A stretch of DNA of 64,000 nt, taken from the NCBI RefSeq assembly GCF_003056355.1, contig NZ_PYVW01000003.1, positions 1 through 64,000 of the forward strand. Reading direction: 5' to 3'. The translations under genes and the position numbers were made by a program. The notes below the pieces were generated by a model. The model saw only the letters and a list, made by a program, of their open reading frames with translations, was not told the DNA's origin and searched no databases. Of this stretch, positions 29,794-38,066 are shown piece by piece; position 1 is the stretch's first letter, and every line of letters begins with the position of its first letter. Source of the DNA: Devosia naphthalenivorans. GTDB taxonomy: Bacteria; Pseudomonadota; Alphaproteobacteria; Rhizobiales; Devosiaceae.

Positions 29794-30408
29794 TTAGCTT
29801 TGGTATTTTTCCAGGAAGGCCTCGATCGGCAGTTTCCTGAAATCGGGTAGCGCCTGGTGCAGCTTTTCGTGGCTCCAGTCCCACCACGCCAGCGCGTCGA
29901 GGCGCCCGGCCACATCGTCGTTGAACCGCTGCCTGATCGTGCGCGCGGGCACGCCCACGGCGATGGCGAAATCGGCGACATCCTTGGTCACCACGGCATT
30001 GGAGCCGATGATCGCTCCGTTGCCGATGGTCACGCCCGGCATGATGACGGCACCATGGCCGATCCAGGTGTCATGGCCGATGGTGATGGCATTGCTCTCG
30101 CGCCATTCGAAGAACTCCGCGTCGTCCTCCTCGCCCTCGAAGTACCACGCGGAGCGATAGGTGAAGTGATGCAGCGACGGGCGATGCATGGGGTGCATGG
30201 AGGCATAGATGCGCACATTGGCAGCAATGTTGGCGAACTTGCCAATCGTCGAATAGGCGATCTGGGTGTTGCCCACGCAGTAGGAATAGTCACCCATCGT
30301 GGAACGGGAAACGGTGCAACCGGCGCCCACCTCGGTGTAACGGCCCAAGGTCGAATGCGCCACACGCGCGGTTGGGTGGATGGTCGGGCTTTCGCTCAGC
30401 TTGCTCAT
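29794..30408 (-). CDS. Phosphonate-operon hexapeptide-repeat acetyltransferase family protein
   Basis: A 204-residue left-handed beta-helix protein of the DapH/LpxA-like acyltransferase class. Hexapeptide repeats run through residues 10-60 and 95-140 (IGHDTWIGHGAVIMPGVTIG, GAIIGSNAVVTKDVADFAI). It matches the phn-associated transferase subfamily found in many alphaproteobacterial C-P lyase operons. The C-terminus (WWDWSHEKLHQALPDFR) is also seen in chloramphenicol/xenobiotic acetyltransferases. The acceptor is unknown; acetylation of aminoalkylphosphonates, as by PhnO, is a reasonable guess. Its ATG overlaps the phnL stop. Confidence 0.83.
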   Translation of the reverse strand: MSKLSESPTIHPTARVAHSTLGRYTEVGAGCTVSRSTMGDYSYCVGNTQIAYSTIGKFANIAANVRIYASMHPMHRPSLHHFTYRSAWYFEGEEDDAEFFEWRESNAITIGHDTWIGHGAVIMPGVTIGNGAIIGSNAVVTKDVADFAIAVGVPARTIRQRFNDDVAGRLDALAWWDWSHEKLHQALPDFRKLPIEAFLEKYQS

Positions 30409-31106
30409 GCGGCGATCCTTGGTGCAAATGCCGTTACGTCGATGATGCGGTCCGCCACTTGTTCGCGTACGTCCTCGTCGTGGAAAATGCCCAGCAGCGC
30501 TACGCCGGCGGTCTTTTTTTCGCTGATCATCGCTACCACTACGGCGCGGTTGGTGGCGTCGAGCGATGCGGTGGGTTCGTCCAGCAGCAGCACCGGATGA
30601 TCGGTGATGAAGCCGCGCGCGATGTTCACCCGCTGCTGTTCGCCGCCCGAAAACGTGGCCGGCGGCAGGCTCCATAGCCGTTCGGGCAGATTGAGCCGGG
30701 CCAATAGCGCCCGCGCCCTGCCCTGCGCTTCGGCCTTGTCAACGCCGCGGATCACCAGCGGCTCCGCTACGACATCGAGCGCCGAGACGCGGGGAACCGT
30801 GCGCAGGAACTGGCTGACATAGCCGATGCTGTCGCGGCGCAGGGTGAGGACGGTTCGTGGATCGGCCGTCGCCAAGTCGACCGGCTGGCCATGATGCTGG
30901 ATCACGATTGATCCGGCGTCGACGCCATAATTGCCATAGACCATCTTGAGGATCGAACTCTTGCCGGCCCCCGACGGACCGCCGAGTACGACGCACTCGC
31001 CGGGCTGAACATGGAAATTCACATTGTCCACCACCGGCAGCACGACGCCATCGCGCAAGTGCATGGTGAAGGTCTTGGAGAGGTTCTGTACGGATAGGGC
31101 GGTCAT
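30405..31106 (-). CDS. phnL: C-P lyase system ATP-binding subunit PhnL
   Basis: A 233-residue ABC-type ATPase with Walker A GPSGAGKSS at residues 43-51, signature FSGGEQQR, Walker B VLLLDEPTASLD. The PhnL-specific segment is LRRDSIGYVSQFLRTVPRVSALDVV. PhnL associates with the PhnGHIJK core and is needed for phosphonate conversion to ribose triphosphate phosphonate rather than for transport. I chose ATG 31106 (GGAG 8 bases upstream). Upstream, a family A repeat separates it from phnK. Confidence 0.9.
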   Translation of the reverse strand: MTALSVQNLSKTFTMHLRDGVVLPVVDNVNFHVQPGECVVLGGPSGAGKSSILKMVYGNYGVDAGSIVIQHHGQPVDLATADPRTVLTLRRDSIGYVSQFLRTVPRVSALDVVAEPLVIRGVDKAEAQGRARALLARLNLPERLWSLPPATFSGGEQQRVNIARGFITDHPVLLLDEPTASLDATNRAVVVAMISEKKTAGVALLGIFHDEDVREQVADRIIDVTAFAPRIAA

Positions 31107-31159
31107 GCGATGGCTCCGGAAATGAGCTTGGTTGCTTCGATGATCGTACAAAAACCCGC

Positions 31160-31244
31160 GCTGTCCTCGGGCTTGACCCGAGGACCACCCGCCACGAGTG
31201 CCGAGTTGGGAGTGGCCCTCGGATCAAGTCCGGGGGCAGCACGG
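31160..31244. repeat. Intergenic inverted repeat (family A, copy in phnK-phnL gap)
   Basis: CTGTCCTCGGGCTTGACCCG at the left and CCCTCGGATCAAGTCCGGGG at the right, with outer pairing GCTGTCC/GGGCAGC, form a palindromic unit of about 85 bases. It lies inside the phn operon. Confidence 0.75.
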
Positions 31245-31281
31245 TGATTGTGAAGGTTAGACAGGGCGGCCCGCATCATCC

Positions 31282-32058
31282 TCACACCTGCAAAATCGAG
31301 CTGACGAGCAGCTGGGTATAGGGCTCGCGCGGGTCGTCGAGGACGCGATCGGTCAGGCCCGCCTCGATGACGCGGCCGTCCTTCATCACCATCATGCGGT
31401 GACTGAGGAGGCGCGCTACGGCGAGGTCGTGGGTGACGACGATGGCGGCAAGGCCGAGTTCGCCGACAAGGCCGCGCAGCAGATCGAGCAGGCGCGCCTG
31501 CACGGACACGTCCAGCCCGCCGGTCGGTTCGTCCATGAACACCAGCCGCGGGCCGGCCACCAGATTGCGCGCAATCTGCAGGCGCTGGCGCATGCCGCCC
31601 GAGAATGAGCGCGGCTGATCATCGATGCGGTCGGCCGCGATCTCGACCCGACCCAGCCAATCCAGGGCGGTGTCTCGAATATGCCCATAGTGCCGGTCGC
31701 CAACCGCCATCAGCCGTTCGCCGACATTGGCACCGGCCGATACCGTCATGCGCAGACCGTCGGCGGGATTCTGGTGGACGAAGCCCCAGTCGGTGCGCAC
31801 GAGGAAGCGCCGCTCTGCTTCGCTGAGATCGTAGATGTTGCGCCATTGCTCGTCGCGCATGCGGTAGAGCGTGTGGCCGGAATTTGGTTCGAGGGTCGCC
31901 GAGAGGGAATTGAGCAGCGTCGTCTTGCCGGAGCCGCTTTCGCCCACGATGGCCAGCACTTCGCCCGGCCAGAGTTCGAAGCTCACATCGGCGCAGCCGA
32001 GGCGAGTGCCGTAGTATTTGGTCAGGTTTTCGACGCGCAGTAGTGGTTCAGTGCTCAT
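31282..32058 (-). CDS. phnK: C-P lyase core complex ATP-binding subunit PhnK
   Basis: A 258-residue ABC ATPase with Walker A GESGSGKTT at residues 39-47, signature FSGGMRQR, Walker B LVFMDEPTGGLD. The PhnK-typical insert is YRMRDEQWRNIYDLSEAERRFLVRTDWGFVHQ. PhnK docks on the PhnJ subunits of the C-P lyase core and is needed for activity. ATG 32058 has AGGAGAG upstream; the longer in-frame reading begins in repeat DNA. It is flanked by family A repeats on both sides. Confidence 0.91.
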   Translation of the reverse strand: MSTEPLLRVENLTKYYGTRLGCADVSFELWPGEVLAIVGESGSGKTTLLNSLSATLEPNSGHTLYRMRDEQWRNIYDLSEAERRFLVRTDWGFVHQNPADGLRMTVSAGANVGERLMAVGDRHYGHIRDTALDWLGRVEIAADRIDDQPRSFSGGMRQRLQIARNLVAGPRLVFMDEPTGGLDVSVQARLLDLLRGLVGELGLAAIVVTHDLAVARLLSHRMMVMKDGRVIEAGLTDRVLDDPREPYTQLLVSSILQV

Positions 32059-32094
32059 TTTGCTCTCCTGGCATCCTCGATCCCACAGCACCCA

Positions 32095-32190
32095 TCGCGT
32101 TGCCCTCGGACTTGATCCGAGGGCCACTATCAGCCCGGCACGCGTGGCGGATGGTCCTCGGGTCGAGCCCGAGGACAGCGCGGTGATGGT
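32095..32190. repeat. Intergenic inverted repeat (family A, copy in phnJ-phnK gap)
   Basis: Left block TGCCCTCGGACTTGATCCGA and right block GGTCCTCGGGTCGAGCCCGA flank CGCGTGGCGG. The outer ends (CCATCGCGTTG and CAGCGCGGTGATGG) pair imperfectly. It lies inside the phn operon. Confidence 0.75.
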
Positions 32191-32205
32191 GGAAGATTTG
32201 CGCCA

Positions 32206-33081
32206 TCATTCTGCCGCCTCCTGGACGCCAAGGCTGCCCACGAAGCCGGCATTCCGGCGTTCCTCGCAATTGTCCGTATCGGAGCAGACGAACATGTGGC
32301 CGCCGGCATCGTCCAGGATCACCTCGTCCAGATAGACCTGCTCCGCGCCGCACAAGGCACAGGGCTGCTCGAAATGCTGGATCTCGAATGGATGGTCCTC
32401 GAAATCCAGGCTCACCACTTCGGTATGCGGCGGCACGGCGTAGATGCGGTGCTCGCGCCCGGCGCCGAACAATTGCAGCGCCTCGCTCATGTGCATTTTC
32501 GGATTGTCGAACTTGGGCGTCGGGGAAGGGTCCATCACGTAGCGGCCCTCCACCTTGACCGGATAGGCGTAAGTCGTCGCGATGCGTCCGTGCCGGGCGA
32601 TGTCCTCATATAGCTTGACGTGCATCAGCCCATACTCTTCCAGCGCGTGCATCTTGCGCGTTTCGGTTTCGCGCGGCTCGAGGAAGCGCAGCGGCTCGGG
32701 AATTGGTACCTGGTAAACGAGGATCTGACCCGCCTGCAGCGCCCTTTCGGGAATGCGGTGGCGGGTCTGAATGATGGTCGCCTCGGCGGTGCGGGTGGTG
32801 GTCTGCACTTGCGCCACCTTGGCGAAGAAGGCGCGGATCGAAACAGCGTTGGTGGTATCGTCGGCGCCCTGGTCGATGACCTTGAGCACATCGTCCGGGC
32901 CGATGATCGACGCCGTGACCTGCACCCCGCCAGTGCCCCAGCCATAGGGCATGGGCATTTCGCGGGACGAGAACGGCACCTGATAGCCGGGGATGGCAAT
33001 GGCCTTAAGGATCGCCCGACGGATCATCCGCTTGGTCTGCTCGTCGAGATAGGCGAAGTTGTATTGGGCGGTGGTGGTCAT
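32206..33081 (-). CDS. phnJ: C-P lyase radical SAM subunit PhnJ
   Basis: A 291-residue protein, the catalytic C-P bond-cleaving subunit of carbon-phosphorus lyase (alpha-D-ribose 1-methylphosphonate 5-phosphate C-P lyase). The four conserved cysteines are present with spacing Cys-x2-Cys-x21-Cys-x5-Cys at positions 241, 244, 266 and 272, the same numbers as in E. coli PhnJ. Three bind the [4Fe-4S] cluster, and Cys272 is the proposed thiyl radical site. The N-terminus YNFAYLDEQTKRMIRRAILK is characteristic. ATG 33081 was chosen over a longer reading that enters the upstream repeat. Confidence 0.94.
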   Translation of the reverse strand: MTTTAQYNFAYLDEQTKRMIRRAILKAIAIPGYQVPFSSREMPMPYGWGTGGVQVTASIIGPDDVLKVIDQGADDTTNAVSIRAFFAKVAQVQTTTRTAEATIIQTRHRIPERALQAGQILVYQVPIPEPLRFLEPRETETRKMHALEEYGLMHVKLYEDIARHGRIATTYAYPVKVEGRYVMDPSPTPKFDNPKMHMSEALQLFGAGREHRIYAVPPHTEVVSLDFEDHPFEIQHFEQPCALCGAEQVYLDEVILDDAGGHMFVCSDTDNCEERRNAGFVGSLGVQEAAE

Positions 33082-33130
33082 TGGACACTCCCTATGCAGA
33101 TGACGAGAGGCACGATGCCTCCCCACCCCA

Positions 33131-33221
33131 GATTGTCACCCTCGGGCTTGACCCGAGGGCTCTGCACTTGCGGTGCGCTCGTTAAGTGAAGGCCCCTCGG
33201 GTCAAGCCCGAGGGTGACGAG
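33131..33221. repeat. Intergenic inverted repeat (family A, copy in phnI-phnJ gap)
   Basis: TTGTCACCCTCGGGCTTGAC at the left and GTCAAGCCCGAGGGTGACGA at the right are near-perfect reverse complements around a 45-base centre. It lies inside the phn operon. Confidence 0.88.
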
Positions 33222-33256
33222 CGGTGGTTGTGATGGCGGTTGCGGGAAAGGTGGGC

Positions 33257-34339
33257 TCACTCCGCCGCCTCCTGCTTGCCCTCGTGCTCGGCTCGCATGC
33301 GCCGGATCAGGTCCAGTTCGGCCTGGAAATCCACATAGTGCGGCAGCTTGAGGTGCTCGACGAAGCCGGTGGCCTGGACGTTGTCGGAATGCGCGATGAC
33401 GAATTCCTCGTCCTGCGCCGGCGCGACGATATCCTCGCCGAATTCCCGCGCCCGCAGGGCACGATCGCAGAGGGACATGGCCATGGCCTTGCGCTCGGCC
33501 TGGCCGAACACCAGGCCATAGCCGCGGGTGAATTGCGGCGGGATCTTTGCGCTGCCCTTGAACTGGTTGACCATCTGGCACTCGGTGACCCGGATGCGTC
33601 CCAGGTTCACCGCGAAGCCAAGCTCGGGCACTTCGAATTCCACATCCACCTCGCCAATGCGAATTTCGCCGACGAACGGATGGGTGCGGCCATAGCCGCG
33701 CTGGGTGGAATAGCCCAGCGCCAGCAGGAAGCCTTCATCGCCGCGCGCCAGCGCCTGCAGACGCAGATCCCGATTGAGGGGGAATTCCAGCGGTTCGCGC
33801 GTGAGGTCCCCCACCTCGCGTTCGGGATCGGTCGGGCCGTCGGGCTCCATCAGCCCCTGGCGGCCCAGCAGATCGGTGACGCGCGGTGCCGGTTCGGCTT
33901 CGGCGTCGCGGGTGACGGGCGCAGGCACGTCACCATCGACGATGGAAGGATCGAGCAGGCGATGGGTGTAGTCGAAGGTCGGCCCCAACACCTGGCCCCC
34001 CGGCAGATCCTTGAACGTCGCCGAAATGCGCCGCTCGATCAGCATGGTGCCGGTTTCGATGGGGCGCGAATAGCCAAAGCGCGGTAGCGTGGTGCGATAG
34101 GCGCGCACCAGAAAGATCGCCTCGATCAGATCACCCCGCGCCTGCACCAGAGCGAGCGCCGCAAGCTCCTTGTCGTAGAGCGAACCTTCGCCCATGGCGC
34201 GGTCGACGGCCAGGCCAAGTTGCTCGATGATCTGGTCGAGCCGCAGTGCCGGCACCGTGCGATCACCGCGCCTGCGATCTGCAAGAAGAGCATGAGCATT
34301 GCTGATGGCGGCTTCCCCGCCTTTGACGGCTACATACAT
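33257..34339 (-). CDS. phnI: C-P lyase core complex subunit PhnI
   Basis: A 360-residue PhnI protein beginning MYVAVKGGEAAISNAHALLA, the family hallmark, with LYDKELAALALVQARGDLIEAIFLVRAYRTT and SVQATGFVEHLKLPHYVDFQ-like blocks near the C-terminus. PhnI is the nucleosidase-type subunit. With PhnG, PhnH and PhnL it replaces the adenine of ATP by phosphonate to give ribose-1-phosphonate triphosphate. It starts one base after phnH ends on the minus strand, and is followed by a family A repeat before phnJ. Confidence 0.92.
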   Translation of the reverse strand: MYVAVKGGEAAISNAHALLADRRRGDRTVPALRLDQIIEQLGLAVDRAMGEGSLYDKELAALALVQARGDLIEAIFLVRAYRTTLPRFGYSRPIETGTMLIERRISATFKDLPGGQVLGPTFDYTHRLLDPSIVDGDVPAPVTRDAEAEPAPRVTDLLGRQGLMEPDGPTDPEREVGDLTREPLEFPLNRDLRLQALARGDEGFLLALGYSTQRGYGRTHPFVGEIRIGEVDVEFEVPELGFAVNLGRIRVTECQMVNQFKGSAKIPPQFTRGYGLVFGQAERKAMAMSLCDRALRAREFGEDIVAPAQDEEFVIAHSDNVQATGFVEHLKLPHYVDFQAELDLIRRMRAEHEGKQEAAE

Positions 34340-34340
34340 C

Positions 34341-34940
34341 TCAGTGTCCTTCCGAAATGCGGGTGGTGCGCGGCAGGCCCATCACGGCGCCGTCGGCTAC
34401 CAGCAGCAGGTCGATACCGCGCGGAAACAGCTCGCGATTGGCTGACCATTGAGCGAAGAAATCCTCGGGCAGCCCCACCAGGTTGATATGACCGTGATCC
34501 TTGATGCCGGGGCCGCGGACGACCAGTTGCTCGCCGCCGGTCAACGCCTCGACCGCCAGCACAATCGTGGTCGAGCGATCGGGATATTCCTGCGTCCCGA
34601 GGTTGAATTGATCGAGCCGAGGCAGCGCCGCAGCGGCCGACGCGAAGGCAAACATAGCCCGGCCCGGTTCGGCCACGACGGGCGCCCCGGTGTGGAACGC
34701 GATGAACTCGGTCACGGCCGGGTCACTGCGCAGGGTGTCGTCGAGCCAGATGGGGGTGTCGTGATCGCTCAACGTTAGCAGTATGCTAACCAATTCAGGG
34801 CCCAGACGCCTATGTGTGGATAGGGGCGCGACGAGTTTTTGCACCGTTCCGGGGTTGGCCAGCGCGTCCATCACGGCGCGAAATGCCGTTTGGGAATTCA
34901 GCACGGGCGAGGAAAATCCTCCTTCGAGAATTGTATCCAT
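34341..34940 (-). CDS. phnH: C-P lyase core complex subunit PhnH
   Basis: A 199-residue PhnH protein: the N-terminus GGFSSPVLNSQTAFRAVMDALANPG is diagnostic, and the end GIDLLLVADGAVMGLPRTTR is typical. PhnH is a structural subunit of the PhnGHIJ core and adopts a PLP-transferase-like fold without PLP. It lies one base after phnG and one base before phnI on the minus strand, so translation of the three genes is coupled. Confidence 0.92.
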   Translation of the reverse strand: MDTILEGGFSSPVLNSQTAFRAVMDALANPGTVQKLVAPLSTHRRLGPELVSILLTLSDHDTPIWLDDTLRSDPAVTEFIAFHTGAPVVAEPGRAMFAFASAAAALPRLDQFNLGTQEYPDRSTTIVLAVEALTGGEQLVVRGPGIKDHGHINLVGLPEDFFAQWSANRELFPRGIDLLLVADGAVMGLPRTTRISEGH

Positions 34941-34941
34941 C

Positions 34942-35397
34942 TCAGTTATCTCCCCGCACCATGGTGAAAAAGTCGACCTTGGTGGCTGCTGCCTCGGCTT
35001 GCTTCTTGAGTGTTGAAACGCGCGTAAGCTCTTGCAACGGCGCGATAATTTCTGCCTCTACAGCAGCTGCCTCGCGCTGCCACAGTGCATCGATGATGGC
35101 GATGACCTCGGCCTTTGCGAGATCGCGGCCCAGGCAGTACCCGTGCCCGACCTGCCCGCTCGCGATGCGCACGCTGGCACGGCTCACGCTGGCCTCACCG
35201 AGGTTGAAAGGCGCACCGCCGCCCCCTGCCCGGCCGCGTACCATCACCAACCCGACTTCCGGCCCCCGCACTTTGGCGTAGTCCGGCTTGTCGGCCCAGC
35301 GGTCCCATAGATCGGCCAAGGCGCGAGATGGCGCGACGGCCAGGGTGTCAAGCGCCGCCTTTCGCGGCTGATTTTGATTGGAAGATGCTGTTTGCAT
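34942..35397 (-). CDS. phnG: C-P lyase core complex subunit PhnG
   Basis: A 151-residue PhnG protein with the conserved blocks APFNLGEASVSRASVR and GHGYCLGRDLAKAEVIAIIDA. It is the first gene of the C-P lyase operon, and its ATG is at 35397. The 76-base gap to the divergent phnF gene carries a 20-base palindrome likely bound by PhnF. PhnG is part of the PhnG2H2I2J2 core complex. Confidence 0.91.
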   Translation of the reverse strand: MQTASSNQNQPRKAALDTLAVAPSRALADLWDRWADKPDYAKVRGPEVGLVMVRGRAGGGGAPFNLGEASVSRASVRIASGQVGHGYCLGRDLAKAEVIAIIDALWQREAAAVEAEIIAPLQELTRVSTLKKQAEAAATKVDFFTMVRGDN

Positions 35398-35409
35398 GCT
35401 TGCCTCTAT

Positions 35410-35429
35410 TTGTCTAATAAACTAGACAA
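35410..35429. promoter_or_regulatory. Putative PhnF operator between phnG and phnF
   Basis: TTGTCTA at 35410-35416 and TAGACAA at 35423-35429 form a perfect 7-base dyad around ATAAAC. GntR/HutC regulators bind such TNGTNTA/TANACNA palindromes. It lies 13 bases before the phnG start and 45 bases before phnF. A weak PHO-like pair on the minus strand (TTGTCAT at 35480-35474, TTTTCAC at 35469-35463) overlaps the phnF start. Confidence 0.65.
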
Positions 35430-35473
35430 CTACTGTCCTTCTTTTGGGCTTACGCTCCTCATGTGAAAATGCA

Positions 35474-36199
35474 ATGACAATCGCAAAAGATATGACAGGC
35501 GGTATCGCGCTATGGCGCCAGATCGCCGATGCCATCCGGCTCGACATCGTCGGTGGCAAGCTCGCTACCGGTGATAGATTGCCGACCGAAGCTGCTCTGG
35601 CCCAACGGTTTTCCGCCAATAGGCATACCGTGCGCCGGGCGCTTTCCGTACTGGCCGACGAGGGCGTGGTCGGCGCCGAGCAGGGTCGCGGCACATTCGT
35701 CCGCAGCGCCAGGCGGCTGAGCTATCCTATCGGGAAGCGCACTCGGTTTTCCGAAGGTCTGGCCGGACAGGCGCGGACCCTCACCACGCAGCATCTGGGC
35801 AGCAGAGTCGAGAACGCCAACGCGGCCGTCGCAGCCGCCCTGGGCATCAAGCCAGGCAACAGGGTGGTGCGCATCGAAGGCGTTTCGCTGGCTGATGGCC
35901 TGCCGCTCTCGCGTACCACGACGTGGCTGCCCTATCGTCGTTTTCCCGACTTCGCCGGGCGCATCGTCGAGCGGCTATCGTTCACTGCGGTGTTCGCCAG
36001 CTACGGCATTGCCGACTATTCCCGCTCGAGCACCCGCATTTCCGCGCGACATGCCGATGTCGAGGAAACCAAGCTGCTGGGGTTGAGACCGGGCGCGATT
36101 CTGCTGGTGTCGGAGGCAGTCGACGTGGACGCGGAGGGGGTGCCGATTTCCTATGCGCTGAGCCGGTTTCCGGCGGAGCGGATGGAACTGGTGGTTTAG
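35474..36199 (+). CDS. phnF: GntR/HutC-family regulator PhnF
   Basis: A 241-residue regulator. An N-terminal winged helix covers residues 10-75 (LWRQIADAIRLDIVGGKLATG, RFSANRHTVRRALSVLADEGVV), and the C-terminal UTRA ligand-binding domain follows (RVVRIEGVSLADGLPLS...). PhnF proteins repress phn genes until phosphate is scarce or a ligand binds. ATG 35474 starts just before the domain. It is divergent from phnG with a fitting palindrome between, and convergent with phnN, whose stop lies 7 bases beyond. Confidence 0.88.
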   Translation: MTIAKDMTGGIALWRQIADAIRLDIVGGKLATGDRLPTEAALAQRFSANRHTVRRALSVLADEGVVGAEQGRGTFVRSARRLSYPIGKRTRFSEGLAGQARTLTTQHLGSRVENANAAVAAALGIKPGNRVVRIEGVSLADGLPLSRTTTWLPYRRFPDFAGRIVERLSFTAVFASYGIADYSRSSTRISARHADVEETKLLGLRPGAILLVSEAVDVDAEGVPISYALSRFPAERMELVV

Positions 36200-36206
36200 C
36201 CCCCTT

Positions 36207-36767
36207 CTAGGCGCGCACCATTCCTGCCACCTCAGACAACAGCCGTACGAATTGCTCGCCTGCGATCGCCAAGTCTGCAGAATTATCGATCTCAATGGTG
36301 TCCGGCGGCAGTTTTTCGGCAACGCTGCGTTGCAGTCTTTGCTGGATGGAGGCGGCGGTTTCCCGTCCGCGGCCGGCGAGCCGGCGGGCGATGACGTCGC
36401 GCTGGGCGGTAACGGAAACTACCAGCGTTTCGTGGTATTTTCTGACCAAAGCCGGAATCACGCCACGAGAGAGGTTCGCCACGACGATCCGGCCAGCGGC
36501 CAGGTCCTGCTCAAACTCGATCGGCAAGCCGTACCGTAGACCATGAGCCTGCCAGCTCAGGGCGAACGCTCCACGGCTCTCGGCGTCGAGGAACGCCGCG
36601 CTATCGAGACTATCGTGGTCTTCGCTGCCGCCGTCGGCTTCACGCGTCACCACCCGGCGCACGAAGGTCACGCGGCCTGAAGTTTCGAGGCGTGCGCGGG
36701 CATAGCCGATGAGGCTGTCCTTGCCCACGCCACTCGGGCCCACAATGGCGACGAACCTGCCCCTCAT
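36207..36767 (-). CDS. phnN: Ribose 1,5-bisphosphate phosphokinase PhnN
   Basis: A 186-residue guanylate-kinase-like P-loop enzyme, with Walker A GPSGVGKDS at residues 10-18 and SWQAHGLRYGLP in the substrate region. PhnN phosphorylates ribose 1,5-bisphosphate, a product of the C-P lyase pathway, to PRPP. Its ATG overlaps the phnM stop (ATGA), forming a phnM-phnN pair transcribed apart from the main phn operon. Confidence 0.9.
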   Translation of the reverse strand: MRGRFVAIVGPSGVGKDSLIGYARARLETSGRVTFVRRVVTREADGGSEDHDSLDSAAFLDAESRGAFALSWQAHGLRYGLPIEFEQDLAAGRIVVANLSRGVIPALVRKYHETLVVSVTAQRDVIARRLAGRGRETAASIQQRLQRSVAEKLPPDTIEIDNSADLAIAGEQFVRLLSEVAGMVRA

Positions 36768-37948
36768 ATGACGCGGCGGCCCTGTCGCCATACGGTAGAT
36801 ACGATCGGAATCCCCTCCTCCAGCCGCAGGTGGACGAAGTCGGCGCGCTTGCCGATGGCGATCTCGCCACGATCTTTGAAACCGGCAGCTTCGGCGGGGC
36901 GCTTGGTGACCAACTGCACGGCTTTGGACAAACTTATCCCCTCCACCGCGCCAACAAGCGCAAATGCGGACTGCAGCATGGAAAAGGGAATGTAATCGGA
37001 GGACAGGATATCGAGCAGATCCGCCTCGGCGAGCGCGCGCGCAGACACATTGCCCGAATGAGATCCACCACGCACCACATTGGGTCCGCCCATCAGGATG
37101 GCCATGCCGGCCTGCCGCGAGGCCTTGGCGGCTTCGATTGTGGTCGGAAATTCAGCAACATGGATGCCCAGGGCCACCGCTTCTTCGACATGGTCGCGCG
37201 TGGCATCATCATGGCTGGCCAGAACGATGCCGTTGTCATGGCACATCTCGGCAATAGCCCGGCGGTGCTTGCCCGCGAATAGCTGCGACTGTGCGTTGCG
37301 GCGCTGGGTAAAGGCGTCCAGCTCGGCATCGCTCATTTTGGTCTTGCCCTGGTAGTAGACCTTGTAGGCGTCAAGACTGGCGAACTGCCGCTGGCCGGGG
37401 GCGTGGTCCATCAGGGACGCGAGGCGCACCAATGGATTGTCCTTGATGGCGAGGAAACTATCCAGGCAATCGGGTGCCGACACCTCGCAGCGCAGGTGGA
37501 TATGGTGCTCTGCCCGCAAGCGGCCGGCTAGCATTCCCGCGCCAATGGCGCTGGCCAGGGTGCGCATGTCCTCCGCGCTGATATCGGTGTCCTCATCGAG
37601 GCCAGTGCGAATCGCATCTAGCACTGTGGTGATGCCGGAAGCGGCGATCTGTGCGTCATGGGCTTGCACGGCCGCGACCGGGTTCCAGCGCACCTTAGGG
37701 CGCGGCGCATAGTGGGTTTCCAGGTGATCGGTGTGCAATTCGACTAGACCTGGGATCAGGTAATCACCCTCCAGGTCAATACCGGTTCGCGAAGGCGCGC
37801 CGATATCGGTGATCACGCCACCATCCACGCGTACCGAACCCTCGAATACCTCGTTGGCAAGCACGATCCTGGCGTTGGTAAGGACGAGTTCTCCCAGGGC
37901 GATGGTGTTCATTGCGGCCGCTTCTACGTTCATGTCGTTGCCTGCCAT
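36764..37948 (-). CDS. phnM: Ribose 1-phosphonate triphosphate diphosphatase PhnM
   Basis: About 394 residues of the amidohydrolase superfamily. Metal-binding His72 and His75 are in VELHTDHLETHYAPRP; further blocks are SHDDATRDHVEEA and LMGGPNVVRGGSHSGN. PhnM removes pyrophosphate from ribose-1-phosphonate triphosphate to give ribose 1-phosphonate 5-phosphate, the PhnJ substrate. The start is uncertain: ATG 37948, 37933 or 37912 could all serve, and none has a strong ribosome site. Two exact CTGTCAT heptamers lie 17-38 bases upstream of 37948, so phosphate control is likely. Confidence 0.9.
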   Translation of the reverse strand: MAGNDMNVEAAAMNTIALGELVLTNARIVLANEVFEGSVRVDGGVITDIGAPSRTGIDLEGDYLIPGLVELHTDHLETHYAPRPKVRWNPVAAVQAHDAQIAASGITTVLDAIRTGLDEDTDISAEDMRTLASAIGAGMLAGRLRAEHHIHLRCEVSAPDCLDSFLAIKDNPLVRLASLMDHAPGQRQFASLDAYKVYYQGKTKMSDAELDAFTQRRNAQSQLFAGKHRRAIAEMCHDNGIVLASHDDATRDHVEEAVALGIHVAEFPTTIEAAKASRQAGMAILMGGPNVVRGGSHSGNVSARALAEADLLDILSSDYIPFSMLQSAFALVGAVEGISLSKAVQLVTKRPAEAAGFKDRGEIAIGKRADFVHLRLEEGIPIVSTVWRQGRRVI

Positions 37949-37964
37949 GCGCTAGACCAAGTTC

Positions 37965-37986
37965 ATGACAGTTTGGCGAATGACAG
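37965..37986 (-). promoter_or_regulatory. Two CTGTCAT heptamers upstream of phnM
   Basis: On the minus strand CTGTCAT occurs exactly at 37986-37980 and at 37971-37965. Both match the PhoB half-site, but the period is 15 rather than 11 bases, so this is an imperfect PHO box. Confidence 0.45.
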
Positions 37987-38066
37987 TACAGTCCGGCACG
38001 CTCATGCCGTATCGGTGGGAGCCGACACGGCGCCGGTTCTGGCATCGCAGGAGTGAAGAGCGACAA

